Below, in pieces: positions 42,048-52,421 of a DNA stretch of 64,000 nucleotides. Under the pieces are notes generated by a model. The model worked only from the letters and a program-made list of their open reading frames with translations. It ran no database searches and was not told the DNA's origin. The first letter of the stretch is position 1. Each line of letters begins with the position of its first letter. The DNA is from Lichenibacterium dinghuense (GTDB taxonomy: Bacteria > Pseudomonadota > Alphaproteobacteria > Rhizobiales > Beijerinckiaceae). The stretch lies in contig NZ_JAJLMN010000001.1 in NCBI RefSeq assembly GCF_021730615.1, positions 3,111,501 through 3,175,500 of the forward strand, given 5' to 3'. Both the position numbers and the translations under genes were made by a program.

Positions 42048-43607
42048 TCAGTGAGCTTCGATCGGTCCGGTCGCTCTTTGCGGCTTCTTCAGGAGCGGGA
42101 TGGCGGCGAGGCTGACGATGAGCCCGACTGCGATGATCCAGAAGGCGTCGCTGTAGGCCATGACGTAAGCCTCGCGCCGCGCCTGGGACGCGATCAACCC
42201 GAGCGCTTGAGCCTGTGCTGCGATGGGGTCGACCACGTGGGCCTGCATCGCATGTGTCATGACGGCGAGGCGAGACTGAGTGAGCACGGCGTTGCGCGTT
42301 ATGGCCTCGGCCAGCACCGAGAAATGCATGTGCTCGCGCCGATCGATCATCGTCGACAGCATGGCGATGCCGATCGAGCCGCCGAGATTGCGCATCATGT
42401 TGGATAAGGCGGAGGCGTCGGCGGTGTCGCGCGGCGCGAGGCCCGCCGTCGACATCTGCGACAGTGGAACGGTGAACAGCGGCTGGCCGGCGGCGCGCAG
42501 CAGCTGCGGCAGGATCAGCTGGTCCATGCCGACGTCGTGGGTGAGGCCGACGTTGATGAAGCAGCTCAGCGCGAAGAGAAGCGTGCCGGCCACCACCAGG
42601 AGCCGCGGATCGAAGCGCTTCATCAGCAGCGGCATGGCGGGAAACAGCACGAGCTGCGGCAGGCCGCTCCACATCACCACGTAGCCGATCTGCTCGGCAT
42701 TGTAGCCCTGGATCTGCGCGCAATAGACCGGGATGACGTAGATCGAGCCGAACGACACGGCACCCAGCACCGTCATCAGCAGGCAGCCGCCGCCGACCGA
42801 GCGGTTCTTGAGGACGCGCAGGTTGATGAATGGCCGCTCCGCCATCAGCTCGCGCAGGATGAAGCCGCCGATGCCGAGCACGGCCAGCGCGGCGCCCTCG
42901 ACGATGATCGGCGAGCCGAACCAGTCCTTGCGCTGCCCTTCCTCCAGCACGAAGGTCAGCGCCGGCAGGCCCGTCGCCATCAGGCTGATGCCGAGCCAGT
43001 CGCCCTTCGCCAGCTCGCCGAGCTTCAACGGCGCGGGATCGAGCGCGTAGAGCTGCAGCGCCAGGGCGAGGGGGCCGGGTACGAGGTTCAGGTAGAAGAT
43101 GTAGTGCCAGGACAGGTTGTCGGTCAGCCAGCCGCCGACCGTCGGGCCGATGGCGGGCGCGAAGGTGGCGGTGAGGCCGAAGAAGGCGATGCCGACCGCC
43201 TGCTGGGACTTCGGCAGGCGCGTCCGCACGATGGTGATGGCGGTGGGGATGAGCACGCCGCCGGTGAAGCCCTGGCCGGCGCGGAACAGGATCATCTCCG
43301 GCAGGCTCGTCGACAGCGCGCAGGCGACCGAGAAGCCAATGAACAGGCCCGTGTTGACCGCGAGGTAGCGCCGCAGGCCGAAGACCGAGCCGAGCCAGCC
43401 CGTCAGCGGGATCACGATGATTTCCGCCATCAAGTAGGCGGTGGAGATCCAGCTGCCCTCGTCCGAGGAAGCGCCGAGCGCGCCCTCGATGTCGCTGAGC
43501 GACGAATTGGTGATCTGGATGTCCAGGATGGCCGTGAAGGCGCCGAGGATCGCCGCCGCGACGGCGAGCCATTGGCGCAGCGAGGCCTTCTCGGTGTCTG
43601 GATGCAT
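42048..43607 (-). CDS. DHA2-family MFS drug exporter (EmrB-like)
   Basis: 519 residues, 14 predicted membrane segments, the size and layout of EmrB/QacA-type exporters. Motifs: FTAILDIQITNSSLSDIEGALG in the first helix and PLTGWLGSVFGLRRYLAVN in the first loop. It works with the membrane-fusion protein encoded 15 bp upstream; together with an outer-membrane channel they export hydrophobic toxicants. No channel gene is seen here. Confidence 0.9.
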   Translation of the reverse strand: MHPDTEKASLRQWLAVAAAILGAFTAILDIQITNSSLSDIEGALGASSDEGSWISTAYLMAEIIVIPLTGWLGSVFGLRRYLAVNTGLFIGFSVACALSTSLPEMILFRAGQGFTGGVLIPTAITIVRTRLPKSQQAVGIAFFGLTATFAPAIGPTVGGWLTDNLSWHYIFYLNLVPGPLALALQLYALDPAPLKLGELAKGDWLGISLMATGLPALTFVLEEGQRKDWFGSPIIVEGAALAVLGIGGFILRELMAERPFINLRVLKNRSVGGGCLLMTVLGAVSFGSIYVIPVYCAQIQGYNAEQIGYVVMWSGLPQLVLFPAMPLLMKRFDPRLLVVAGTLLFALSCFINVGLTHDVGMDQLILPQLLRAAGQPLFTVPLSQMSTAGLAPRDTADASALSNMMRNLGGSIGIAMLSTMIDRREHMHFSVLAEAITRNAVLTQSRLAVMTHAMQAHVVDPIAAQAQALGLIASQARREAYVMAYSDAFWIIAVGLIVSLAAIPLLKKPQRATGPIEAH

Positions 43608-43622
43608 GGTGAGGCGCCCCGC

Positions 43623-44951
43623 TCAGCGTGTCGCGGCCAAGCCGACGAGGCTGTGGCTCGGCCGCGCGTCGCCGCGCGTCTCCACCGTGGCCTCGACCGA
43701 CAGGCCCGGCCGCAGGCGGTCGAGCATCGGGTCGTCCGTGGCGAGGCGGATCTTCACCGGCACGCGCTGCACCACCTTGGTGAAGTTGCCGGTGGCGTTC
43801 TCGGGCGGCAGCAGGGCGAACTGCGCGCCCGTGCCGGGCGAGAAGCTGTCCACCGTGCCGCGGAACGCGTGGTCGCCGAAGGCGTCCACGATGAACTCCA
43901 CCGATTGACCGACCTTCATGTCGCCGAGCTGCGTCTCCTTGAAGTTGGCGACGAGGTAGATGTCGCGGCCCATCGGCACGACGGTCAGCAGCCCCGTGCC
44001 CGCCCCCACCATCTGGCCGACCCGCACCGAGCGGTCGCCCACCACGCCGTCGACCGGGGCGCGGATCGTCGTGTAGCCGAGGTTGAGTTCCGCGCCATCG
44101 AGCTTGGCCTGCGCCGACGCGACGCCCGCGACCGCACTGGCGGCCAGCGCCTCGTAGGTGTGGACCTGCTTCTGCGCGGCGTCGAGCGCCGCCCTGTCCT
44201 TGTCGAGCGTCGCCCGGTGCTGGCGCAGGTCGGCATCCGTCTGCTGGGCACGTTGCGACGTGCCGGCACCCGCGGTGAGGAGGTCGGCGTAGCGCTTGGC
44301 TTCCTGGGTCGAGAAGGCGAGGCCGGCTTCGGCGTTGACGATGTCGGCCTGGGCGGAGGCCACGGTGGCGGCCTGCTGCACCACCGCGGCGTGATAGCCT
44401 TCGACCTGCGCGCGCGCCTTCTCCAGTTCCGCTCGGGCACCCTCGACCTGGATGCGGGCGTCGCGGTCGTCGATCGTCGCGATCACGTCGCCGGCGCGGA
44501 CCGGCTGGTTGTCGCCGACCGCCACCGCGGTGACGAAGCCCGCGATGCGGGGCGACACCGTCACCTTGTCGGCCTGCAAGAAGGCGTTGTCGGTCGTCTC
44601 CTGGAAGCGTCCGACCGTCCACCAGTGCCAGCCGGTGTGGCCGCCGTAGCCGATGCCGGCGAGCAGCACGGCGGCGAGCACCAGCTTCTTGGTGCCGCCC
44701 TTGCGCGGCGGCTGAGTCGTCAGCGCGACCGGCGCAGGCAGGGGTGCCGCGGGTAAGCCAGGCTGAGGTGCGGCTGCCCGCTGGGGCGAGGTCGGGGTTT
44801 CAGGCAGCTTGTCGAGCGGTGCCGGCACGGGGTCGGGCGAGGCGCTGCGCGCCAAAGCCTCATCGTCCCGCCGATCCGCCGTCTCACCCTCGTCCGGAGC
44901 ATCGCGATCCGCCCGATCGAAGCTCTGGCGATCCGAGGAGATACCGTCCAT
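43623..44951 (-). CDS. Membrane-fusion protein (EmrA/HlyD-like)
   Basis: 442 residues from ATG 44951; TTG 44966 is an alternative. A ~75-residue proline-rich cytoplasmic tail precedes one membrane segment (KKLVLAAVLLAGIGYGGHTGW). The periplasmic part has a split lipoyl/barrel-sandwich domain (NAFLQADKVTVSPRIAGFV and LGYTTIRAPVDGVVGDRSV) and a long coiled-coil hairpin between (ARAELEKARAQVEGYHAAV). It bridges the EmrB-like exporter to an outer-membrane channel. The unusually long proline-rich N-terminus is notable. Confidence 0.9.
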   Translation of the reverse strand: MDGISSDRQSFDRADRDAPDEGETADRRDDEALARSASPDPVPAPLDKLPETPTSPQRAAAPQPGLPAAPLPAPVALTTQPPRKGGTKKLVLAAVLLAGIGYGGHTGWHWWTVGRFQETTDNAFLQADKVTVSPRIAGFVTAVAVGDNQPVRAGDVIATIDDRDARIQVEGARAELEKARAQVEGYHAAVVQQAATVASAQADIVNAEAGLAFSTQEAKRYADLLTAGAGTSQRAQQTDADLRQHRATLDKDRAALDAAQKQVHTYEALAASAVAGVASAQAKLDGAELNLGYTTIRAPVDGVVGDRSVRVGQMVGAGTGLLTVVPMGRDIYLVANFKETQLGDMKVGQSVEFIVDAFGDHAFRGTVDSFSPGTGAQFALLPPENATGNFTKVVQRVPVKIRLATDDPMLDRLRPGLSVEATVETRGDARPSHSLVGLAATR

Positions 44952-44974
44952 CTGTCGAAAGTCCAATTGAACAA

Positions 44975-44991
44975 AACAGTATCGTTCTGTT
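44975..44991. promoter_or_regulatory. Probable TetR operator between the efflux operon and its regulator
   Basis: AACAG-TATCGTT-CTGTT is a 17-bp interrupted palindrome in the 82-bp gap between divergent emrA-like and tetR-like genes. TATGAT at 44991-44996 could be the -10 of the regulator promoter, so binding would block it. Confidence 0.6.
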
Positions 44992-45033
44992 ATGATGGCA
45001 CCGACTGGTTAACGCAAGGGATATCATCGCGGC

Positions 45034-45780
45034 ATGACGCTCGACCTCGAAGAACCGCAGTCCGCCGTGGCCACCCTCAACCCGAAGAAGGCCCGACGCG
45101 GCTCGGGCGGCCGCCCGTCGCAGGAGGAAGCGGTGCGGCGCGACGCGCGGCTGGTGGAGATCGCGGCCGCCATGTTCATGGAGCGCGGCTTCGACGCCAC
45201 GACCATCGACGCCGTGGCGGAAGCGGCCAGCGTCGGCAAGGCGACGCTCTACGCGCGCTACCGCGACAAAGCCGCGCTCTTCGCCGCGGTGTTCCAGCGT
45301 CAAATCGACCGGTGGCTGGCGGTCAGCGCGCCGGACTCGCTGCCGTCGGGGGCTCGCGTCGAAGACGTGCTGGTCGCGATGGGGCGCCGCATGGTGGACG
45401 CTGCCCTTGCCCCCGAAGCCATCGCGATCAATCGGATCGTCACCGCACAGGCGCTGCGGTTCCCGGATCTGGCCCGCATGGTCCAACGCGAAGGCTGGCA
45501 ACGTTCGAGCGCAGCCGTGGCGGCCGTGATCGACCGATTCGTGATCGATGGGCAGATCACGGTCGACGACAGCAACTTGGCGGCCGACCTGTTTCTCGCC
45601 CTGGTGCTGGGACGCCTCAGCCGCCTCGCCATGCTGGGGATCGAGACCGACGCGGAGGAGATCGAGCGGCGTGTCGAGGCGGCGGTCTCGCTCTTCCTCA
45701 ACGGCATATCGGGGTTGTGCCGGGGCCGGCGGGAAACGCCGTCGGCGTCCTCCACGACCTCCGATCGCGTGCGGAGCTAG
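45034..45780 (+). CDS. TetR-family regulator of the EmrAB-like operon
   Basis: 248 residues. The helix-turn-helix DATTIDAVAEAASVGKATLYARYRDK begins near residue 55, after an unusually long basic N-terminal arm (NPKKARRGSGGRPSQEEAVR). The C-terminal half resembles TetR_C domains of the AefR/YdhI kind (RFPDLARMVQREGW). It is divergent from the efflux genes and most likely represses them until a toxicant binds. Confidence 0.88.
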   Translation: MTLDLEEPQSAVATLNPKKARRGSGGRPSQEEAVRRDARLVEIAAAMFMERGFDATTIDAVAEAASVGKATLYARYRDKAALFAAVFQRQIDRWLAVSAPDSLPSGARVEDVLVAMGRRMVDAALAPEAIAINRIVTAQALRFPDLARMVQREGWQRSSAAVAAVIDRFVIDGQITVDDSNLAADLFLALVLGRLSRLAMLGIETDAEEIERRVEAAVSLFLNGISGLCRGRRETPSASSTTSDRVRS

Positions 45781-46055
45781 ATGCCGGTCCCAGGCCGACG
45801 GCGGGCGCTCGCGCCCCGGGCCTCCGCCCCGCAGACACGGCCCGTTCCGGCCGGTGCGCGAGCCCATCGCACTCTCGATGTCGCCGAAGCGGTTCGGGAT
45901 TTCGACGGTCGCCCGACCGAGGCCGCTCGCGTCCCCGCAAGACAGCGACGCCGGCGACGATCCGGCCTGGAACCGTCGTGTCGGGGGCGGGAGCACGGCG
46001 ACCGCACCGGAGATCGCGCTGCATCATCCCTTCAGTCCGGAAACCGTCGCCCTGC

Positions 46056-47480
46056 ATGACCTTGGCCCTTGAACCTTCCGAGCCCTCCGTCCTTCGCCCC
46101 TTGCTCAGGCTGGCGGTCCCCATCGTCCTCGCAAACCTGCTGCAGACCGGCTACCAGATCACCGACGCCTTCTGGGTCGGGCGCCTCGGCGCCGCGGCGG
46201 TCGCGGCCGTATCGGTGAGCTTCCCCGTGACCTTCCTGATGATCGCGCTCGGCGGCGGCCTCGCGGTCGCGGGCGCCACCCTGACGGCGCAATACGCCGG
46301 TGCCCGCGACCAGGCCATGGTCGACCATGTGGCGGCCCAGACCATGATCATGGTGGTCGGCACCTCCATGGTGCTGGGGTCGGTCGGCGTCGCCCTGGCG
46401 CCGCTGATCCTCAAGGCCATCGGCGTCGCGCCCGAGGTCTACGCCGAAGCCCTGGGCTTCCTGCGGGTGTCCTTCGTCGGGCTGATCTTCGTCTTCGCCT
46501 TCGCCATGTCCCAGGCGCTGATGCGCGGCGTCGGGCGGGCCGTGGCGCCGCTCGCCATCGTGGCCGGTACGGTGGTGCTGAACTTCGCGCTCGACCCGCT
46601 GCTCATCTTCGGCTGGAGCCCCGTGCCGGCCTTCGGCGTCATGGGGGCCGCGCTGGCAACGCTCGGGACGCAGGGCCTGGCCACGCTGGCGGCCATCGTG
46701 CTGCTGTGGCGGGGCACCTACGGCATCCGCGTCACGCCGGCGGGGCTGAAGCCCGACCTCGCCTATATCCGGCGCGCGTTCCGGCTCGGCTTCCCGGCCT
46801 CGATCGAGCTGTCGGCGCGGGCGGTCGGCCTCATCGTCCTGTCGTTCCTTGTGACGAGCTTCGGCACCGTCACGCTCGCCGCCTACGGCATCGGCGCGAA
46901 CGTGCTCCAGGTCGTCACCATCCCGGCGCTCGGCCTGTCGACCGCGGCGGCGGCGCTCGTCGGGCAGAGCATCGGGGCGGGCCAGGTCGAGCGCGCGGCG
47001 CGGACCACCCGGCTCGCCGGCGCGCTGGGCTTCATGGTCCTGACCCTGGTGGGAATCGCGGCGGCGGCCGCCGCTCCCGCCATCGTGGGCTTCTTCGTGT
47101 CGGGCGATCCCGCCGTCGTGGCCGAGGGCGGGCGCTTCATCCGCATCATGGCGCCCGCCTGGGGCTTCATCGCCCTCCAGCTCACCATCGTGTCGACGTT
47201 CCGGGCGGCCGGCACCATGGTGGCCGCGATGGTGCTGGCGCTCGTGTCTCAGTGGGTCCTGCAGTTCCCGCTGGCCTACGTGCTGTCGCGCCCGCAGGTG
47301 CTCGGCACCGCGGGGCTGTGGTGGTCCTTCCCCGTCACCAACGTCCTCACGGCGCTGGCGGCGGTCGGCTTGTACCTGCGCGGCGACTGGACGACGATGC
47401 GCCTGACCGGCACGGTCCCGGCCGGAACCGCGCAGGTGATCGTCGAGGCCATCACCGAGGACGGGCTGCCCCGCGTCTGA
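46056..47480 (+). CDS. MATE-family multidrug efflux transporter
   Basis: 474 residues, 12 predicted membrane segments in two similar halves. Typical MATE segments: VPIVLANLLQTGYQITDAFW, MSQALMRGVGRAVAPLAIVA and ALVGQSIGAGQVERAARTTR. It exports cationic compounds in exchange for Na+ or H+. Its start lies 275 bp after the TetR gene with no clear operator, so its regulation is open. Confidence 0.9.
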   Translation: MTLALEPSEPSVLRPLLRLAVPIVLANLLQTGYQITDAFWVGRLGAAAVAAVSVSFPVTFLMIALGGGLAVAGATLTAQYAGARDQAMVDHVAAQTMIMVVGTSMVLGSVGVALAPLILKAIGVAPEVYAEALGFLRVSFVGLIFVFAFAMSQALMRGVGRAVAPLAIVAGTVVLNFALDPLLIFGWSPVPAFGVMGAALATLGTQGLATLAAIVLLWRGTYGIRVTPAGLKPDLAYIRRAFRLGFPASIELSARAVGLIVLSFLVTSFGTVTLAAYGIGANVLQVVTIPALGLSTAAAALVGQSIGAGQVERAARTTRLAGALGFMVLTLVGIAAAAAAPAIVGFFVSGDPAVVAEGGRFIRIMAPAWGFIALQLTIVSTFRAAGTMVAAMVLALVSQWVLQFPLAYVLSRPQVLGTAGLWWSFPVTNVLTALAAVGLYLRGDWTTMRLTGTVPAGTAQVIVEAITEDGLPRV

Positions 47481-47498
47481 CCCCGCTCGCGTCGCGTG

Positions 47499-48395
47499 TC
47501 ATCCGGCGTCGCGCGCGACGTCGATGAAGGCCCGCAGCGCCGCCGGCACCTGGCGCTGCCGCGGATAGTAGAGCGAGAAGCCGGGGCGCGGCGGGCACCA
47601 ATCCTCCAGCACGCGGACGAGCCGTCCATCGAGGATCGGCGCCGCGAGGTGCTGTTCGAGCTGGTAGGCGAGGCCGACGCCGTCGAGCGCCGCCTGCCGA
47701 ATGACCTCCGTCTCGTTCGCCGCCAGCGGGCCGTCGACGTCGATCTCGACCGCCTCGTCGCCCTTCTCGAAGCGCCACCGCATGTAGCCGCCATCCGTGA
47801 AGGCCCAGCGGATGCAGCGGTGCCGGGCGAGGTCGGCCGGTGTGGCGGGCCGGGGCGTCGCGGCGAAATAGGCCGGCGAGCCCACCACCGCGAAGCGGTG
47901 CGCGAAGCCGATGCGCAGCGCCGCCATGTCGCGCGGGACCGTGTCGCCGAAGCGGATGCCGGCGTCGAAGCCGCCCGCCACGATGTCGACCATGCGGTCC
48001 TCCGTGACGATCTCCAGGCGCACGCGGGGGTGGCGCGCCAGGAAGGCGCCCACCAGGGGCGCGCAGACGAGGCGCGCCGCCGTGCCGGTGACGTTGAGGC
48101 GCAACGTCCCGCTCGCTTCGCCGCCGCGGTCGCGCACCGCCGCCACGGCTTCGGCGATGCCCCGCAGCGCCGGCTCCAGCTTCTCCAACAGTCCCTGCCC
48201 GGCCTCCGTCGGCACCACGGCCCGCGTGGTGCGGTTGAGGAGGCGAATGCCGAAGCGCTCCTCGAGCGACCGCAGCGTTTGGCTGAGTGCCGAGGCCGAG
48301 ACGCCGAGCTCGCGCCCGGCCGCCTTGAAGCTGCGATGCCGCGCCACGACGGCGAAGAAGCTGAGTTCGCCGAGTTCGCTGCGCCCGATCTGCAT
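47499..48395 (-). CDS. LysR-family transcriptional regulator
   Basis: 298 residues. N-terminal helix-turn-helix: FFAVVARHRSFKAAGRELGVSA, ALSQTLRSLEERFGIRLLNR. The effector domain has GTLRLNVTGTAARLVCAPLV and later DGVGLAYQLEQHLAAPIL. ATG 48395 is preferred because GGGGAGC lies upstream; ATG 48413 is possible. It is divergent from the alcohol dehydrogenase at 48496 and probably controls that run of oxidoreductase genes. Confidence 0.9.
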   Translation of the reverse strand: MQIGRSELGELSFFAVVARHRSFKAAGRELGVSASALSQTLRSLEERFGIRLLNRTTRAVVPTEAGQGLLEKLEPALRGIAEAVAAVRDRGGEASGTLRLNVTGTAARLVCAPLVGAFLARHPRVRLEIVTEDRMVDIVAGGFDAGIRFGDTVPRDMAALRIGFAHRFAVVGSPAYFAATPRPATPADLARHRCIRWAFTDGGYMRWRFEKGDEAVEIDVDGPLAANETEVIRQAALDGVGLAYQLEQHLAAPILDGRLVRVLEDWCPPRPGFSLYYPRQRQVPAALRAFIDVARDAG

Positions 48396-48495
48396 CGTGA
48401 AGCTCCCCTTCATGACCCATCGCCATTGCCCCCTCTAGTGCGATGTCGAAGGGGATGCCACCCTGGCGGCGAAACCCCCACCGGGAAGCTCTTCC

Positions 48496-49560
48496 ATGTT
48501 CCAATGCATCGGCTTCGCCGCCGCGGACGCCGCCACGCCCATGGCGCCCTTCTCCTTCACGCGCCGCGACCTGCGCCCGCGCGACGTCGCCATCGACATC
48601 GCCTTCTGCGGCGTGTGCCACTCCGACCTGCATTACGTCCGCAACGACTGGGGCCGCACCGTCTACCCCTGCGTGCCGGGCCACGAGATCGTCGGCCGGG
48701 TGAGCGCCGTCGGGGCCGAGGTGTCGCGCTTCAAGGCCGGCGACCTCGCCGCCGTGGGCTGCCTCGTCGACAGCTGCCGCGACTGCTCGTCCTGCCGGGC
48801 CGGACTGGAGCAATATTGCAATGCCCGCATGGTGACGACCTACAACGGCAAGGACAGGGAGACCGGCGAGCCCACGCTCGGCGGCTATTCGGACCGGATC
48901 GTCGTCACCGAGGACTTCGTGCTGCGGGTGCCCGAGGGGCTCGACCTGGCCCGCGTCGCCCCGCTGCTCTGCGCCGGCATCACCACCTATTCGCCGCTGC
49001 GCCACTGGAAGGTCGGCCCCGGCCGGAAGGTCGGCATCGTGGGACTCGGCGGCCTCGGCCACATGGGCGTGAAGCTCGCCGCTGCGATGGGCGCCGAGGT
49101 GACGATGATCACCACGTCGTCCGAGAAGGAGCGGGACGCCGCGGCGCTGGGCGCCCACAAGTTCCTGCTGTCCACCGACGCCGACGCCATGGCGAAACGC
49201 GCCGAATATTTCGACTTCGTGCTGAACACCATCCCGGTCAGCCACGACGTCGCGCCCTACATGGCGTTGGTGAAGCTCGACGGCGCGCAGGTGCTGGTGG
49301 GCGCTCTCGATCCCCTGAAGCCCTTCCCCGGCAGCGCGCTGGCGTATCGCCGCAAGACGCTGGCGGGCTCGATCATCGGCGGCCTCCCCGAAACCCAGGA
49401 GCTGCTCGACTTCTGCGCCGCGCGGGGCGTGCTGGCCGATTGCGAAACGATCCCCATGGGCGAGATCGAGGGCGCCTATGCGCGTCTCGCCAAGGGCGAC
49501 GTGAAATACCGCTTCGTCATCGACATGGCGTCGCTGAAGGGCGCCGCCGCCGCGGCGTGA
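48496..49560 (+). CDS. Zinc-dependent alcohol/aldehyde dehydrogenase (YahK/CAD-like)
   Basis: 354 residues. Catalytic zinc ligands in GVCHSDLHYVRNDWG and PGHEIVGRV; structural zinc cysteines in DSCRDCSSCRAGLEQYC. The NADP-binding turn is GIVGLGGLGHMGVKLAAAMG. The family reduces a wide range of aldehydes with NADPH. It is the first gene after the divergent LysR regulator and is followed by an aldo/keto reductase. Confidence 0.92.
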   Translation: MFQCIGFAAADAATPMAPFSFTRRDLRPRDVAIDIAFCGVCHSDLHYVRNDWGRTVYPCVPGHEIVGRVSAVGAEVSRFKAGDLAAVGCLVDSCRDCSSCRAGLEQYCNARMVTTYNGKDRETGEPTLGGYSDRIVVTEDFVLRVPEGLDLARVAPLLCAGITTYSPLRHWKVGPGRKVGIVGLGGLGHMGVKLAAAMGAEVTMITTSSEKERDAAALGAHKFLLSTDADAMAKRAEYFDFVLNTIPVSHDVAPYMALVKLDGAQVLVGALDPLKPFPGSALAYRRKTLAGSIIGGLPETQELLDFCAARGVLADCETIPMGEIEGAYARLAKGDVKYRFVIDMASLKGAAAAA

Positions 49561-49650
49561 CGGAGGCCGCCCTCCCGCGGCCCCGATCCAGGTGAAGGTT
49601 CACCCGGGGGCGCCGACCGCATCGGCGCCCCCCACAGAACGGAGACGGCC

Positions 49651-50637
<987 letters not shown>

Positions 50638-50671
50638 CGCCGCGACACCGACCTCTATGGAGAGCCAGACG

Positions 50672-51682
50672 ATGAGACAGATCCGGATCGCCCGGCCCGA
50701 TGCCGTCATCGACGGCCTCGACGTGGTCGAGGTCGAGAAGCCCGTGCCCGGCCCCGGCCAGGTGCTGGTCCGCATGCGGGCGGCCTCGCTGAACTACCGC
50801 GACCTGATGACTGTGAAGGGCACCTACGGCGGCCCGCCGCGCCGCGGCCTCGTGCCGCTGTCGGACGGCGCCGGCGAGGTGGAGGCGGTCGGCCCCGGCA
50901 CGACGCTGTTCAAGGCGGGCGACCGGGTCTGCCCGATCTTCTGCCAGAGCTGGCTCGGCGGCGGCCTCACCGAGGCCAACACCGCGGGGGCGCTGGGCGG
51001 CACGCTCGACGGCGTGCTGTCCGACTCCGTGGTGCTGCACGAGACGGGCCTCGTCTCGATCCCCGAGCACCTGTCCTTCGAGGAGGCGGCGACGCTGCCC
51101 TGCGCGGCCGTGACGGCGTGGCATTCGCTGCGCCACGTCGGCGACGTGACGGCGGGCGACACGGTGCTGGTGCAGGGCACCGGCGGCGTGTCGATCTTCG
51201 CGCTGCAGTTCGCCGCCATGATGGGCGCGCGGGTGATCGGCACCTCCTCGTCGGACGAGAAGCTGGAGCGCGCGCGGGGCCTGGGCCTCGACGCGGCGAT
51301 CAACTACCGCACCATGCCCGAGTGGCAGGACGAGGTGCTCCGCCTCACGGGCGGGCTCGGCGTCGACCACGTGGTGGAGGTGGGCGGCGCCGGCACGCTG
51401 GCGCGCTCGATCCGGGCGGCGCGCGTCGGCGGCAGCATCGGCATAATCGGCGTGCTGACCGGCAGGAGCGAGGTCGACCCCACGGCGATCCTGTTCCGCC
51501 GCGTCGGGCTGCGGGGCGTCTATGTCGGCTCGCGCGAGATGTTCGAGGCGATGAACCGCGCCATCGCGCTGCACGGGATGCGCCCCGTCATCGACAGCAC
51601 GTTCCCGTTCGAGCGGGCGCGCGACGCGTGGCGCCACCTCGAAGGCGCCACGCATTTCGGCAAGGTCGTGATTCGGTTCTGA
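50672..51682 (+). CDS. Zinc-free MDR oxidoreductase (quinone-oxidoreductase-like)
   Basis: 336 residues. GroES-like domain: SLNYRDLMTVKGTYGG, PLSDGAGEVEAVGPG. Rossmann part: GDTVLVQGTGGVSIFALQFA. The cysteine and histidine ligands of zinc alcohol dehydrogenases are missing, so it belongs with quinone oxidoreductase or enoyl-reductase-like MDR proteins. ATG 50672 follows GGAGAG; ATG 50657 is an alternative. It lies 34 bp after the aldo/keto reductase and 19 bp before the SDR. Confidence 0.9.
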   Translation: MRQIRIARPDAVIDGLDVVEVEKPVPGPGQVLVRMRAASLNYRDLMTVKGTYGGPPRRGLVPLSDGAGEVEAVGPGTTLFKAGDRVCPIFCQSWLGGGLTEANTAGALGGTLDGVLSDSVVLHETGLVSIPEHLSFEEAATLPCAAVTAWHSLRHVGDVTAGDTVLVQGTGGVSIFALQFAAMMGARVIGTSSSDEKLERARGLGLDAAINYRTMPEWQDEVLRLTGGLGVDHVVEVGGAGTLARSIRAARVGGSIGIIGVLTGRSEVDPTAILFRRVGLRGVYVGSREMFEAMNRAIALHGMRPVIDSTFPFERARDAWRHLEGATHFGKVVIRF

Positions 51683-51701
51683 CACCGACGGGGAGATCGA
51701 C

Positions 51702-52421
51702 ATGAGCCTGGATGGAAAGAGGATCGTGGTGCTGGGCGGCAGCTCCGGCATCGGCTTGGCGACCGCTCAGGCGGCGGCGCGCGAGGGGACCACGGTCGTG
51801 ATCGCGTCGAGCCGCCGGGCGCGGGTCGACGAGGCGCTGGCGATGCTGCCGGCGAACGCCGAGGGCCACGCGCTCGACCTCACGGACGCCGCGGCCGTGG
51901 AAGCGCTGTTCGCCAGCATCGGCGCCTTCGACCACCTCGTCTTCACGGCCGGCGAGACGCTGATGCTCGGCAGCCTCGCCGACACGGACATCGCCGCCGC
52001 GCAGCGCTTCTTCGCGCTGCGCTACTGGGGCGCCTTCACGGCCGCCAAGTTCGGCAGCCCGCACCTCCGTCCTGGCGGCTCCATCACCTTCACGACCGGC
52101 ACGGCGGGGCGGCGGCCGCGTTCCGGCTGGTCGCTCGGCGCCAGCGTCTGCTCGGCCGTCGAGGGCCTCACCCGCGCCCTGGCGATCGAGCTCGCGCCGC
52201 TCCGGGTCAACGCGGTCGCGCCGGGCCTCGTCAAGACGCCGCTCTGGGCCGGGATGGCAGAGGCCGACCGCGAGGGCCTCTATGCCGGTGCCGCCGCCCA
52301 CCTGCCGGTGGGCCACACCGGCGAAGCCGCTGAGGTCGCCGAAAGCTACCTCTACCTCATGCGGCAGAGCTACGGCACCGGCCAGGTGATCGTCGTCGAC
52401 GGCGGCGGGTCCCTCGTGTGA
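51702..52421 (+). CDS. Atypical short-chain dehydrogenase/reductase
   Basis: 239 residues. NADP-binding motif GGSSGIGLATAQAAAREG and LDLTDAAAVEALF are standard. The active-site Tyr-x-x-x-Lys is absent: the matching segment reads PRSGWSLGASVCSAVEGL. It is therefore an atypical SDR, possibly with altered catalysis. The end (GTGQVIVVDGGGSLV) is normal. The stop overlaps the start of the peroxidase gene (GTGTGA). Confidence 0.88.
   Translation: MSLDGKRIVVLGGSSGIGLATAQAAAREGTTVVIASSRRARVDEALAMLPANAEGHALDLTDAAAVEALFASIGAFDHLVFTAGETLMLGSLADTDIAAAQRFFALRYWGAFTAAKFGSPHLRPGGSITFTTGTAGRRPRSGWSLGASVCSAVEGLTRALAIELAPLRVNAVAPGLVKTPLWAGMAEADREGLYAGAAAHLPVGHTGEAAEVAESYLYLMRQSYGTGQVIVVDGGGSLV

Noticed and set aside
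41878-44622. Open frame of over 900 codons on the minus strand, overlapping the efflux genes
   Set aside because: It is an out-of-frame shadow of the EmrB/EmrA-like genes with an Arg/Gly/Pro-rich composition typical of high-GC DNA.
42537-44756. 739-codon plus-strand frame opposite the efflux operon
   Set aside because: It is antisense to two well-supported transporter genes and shows no recognisable domain.
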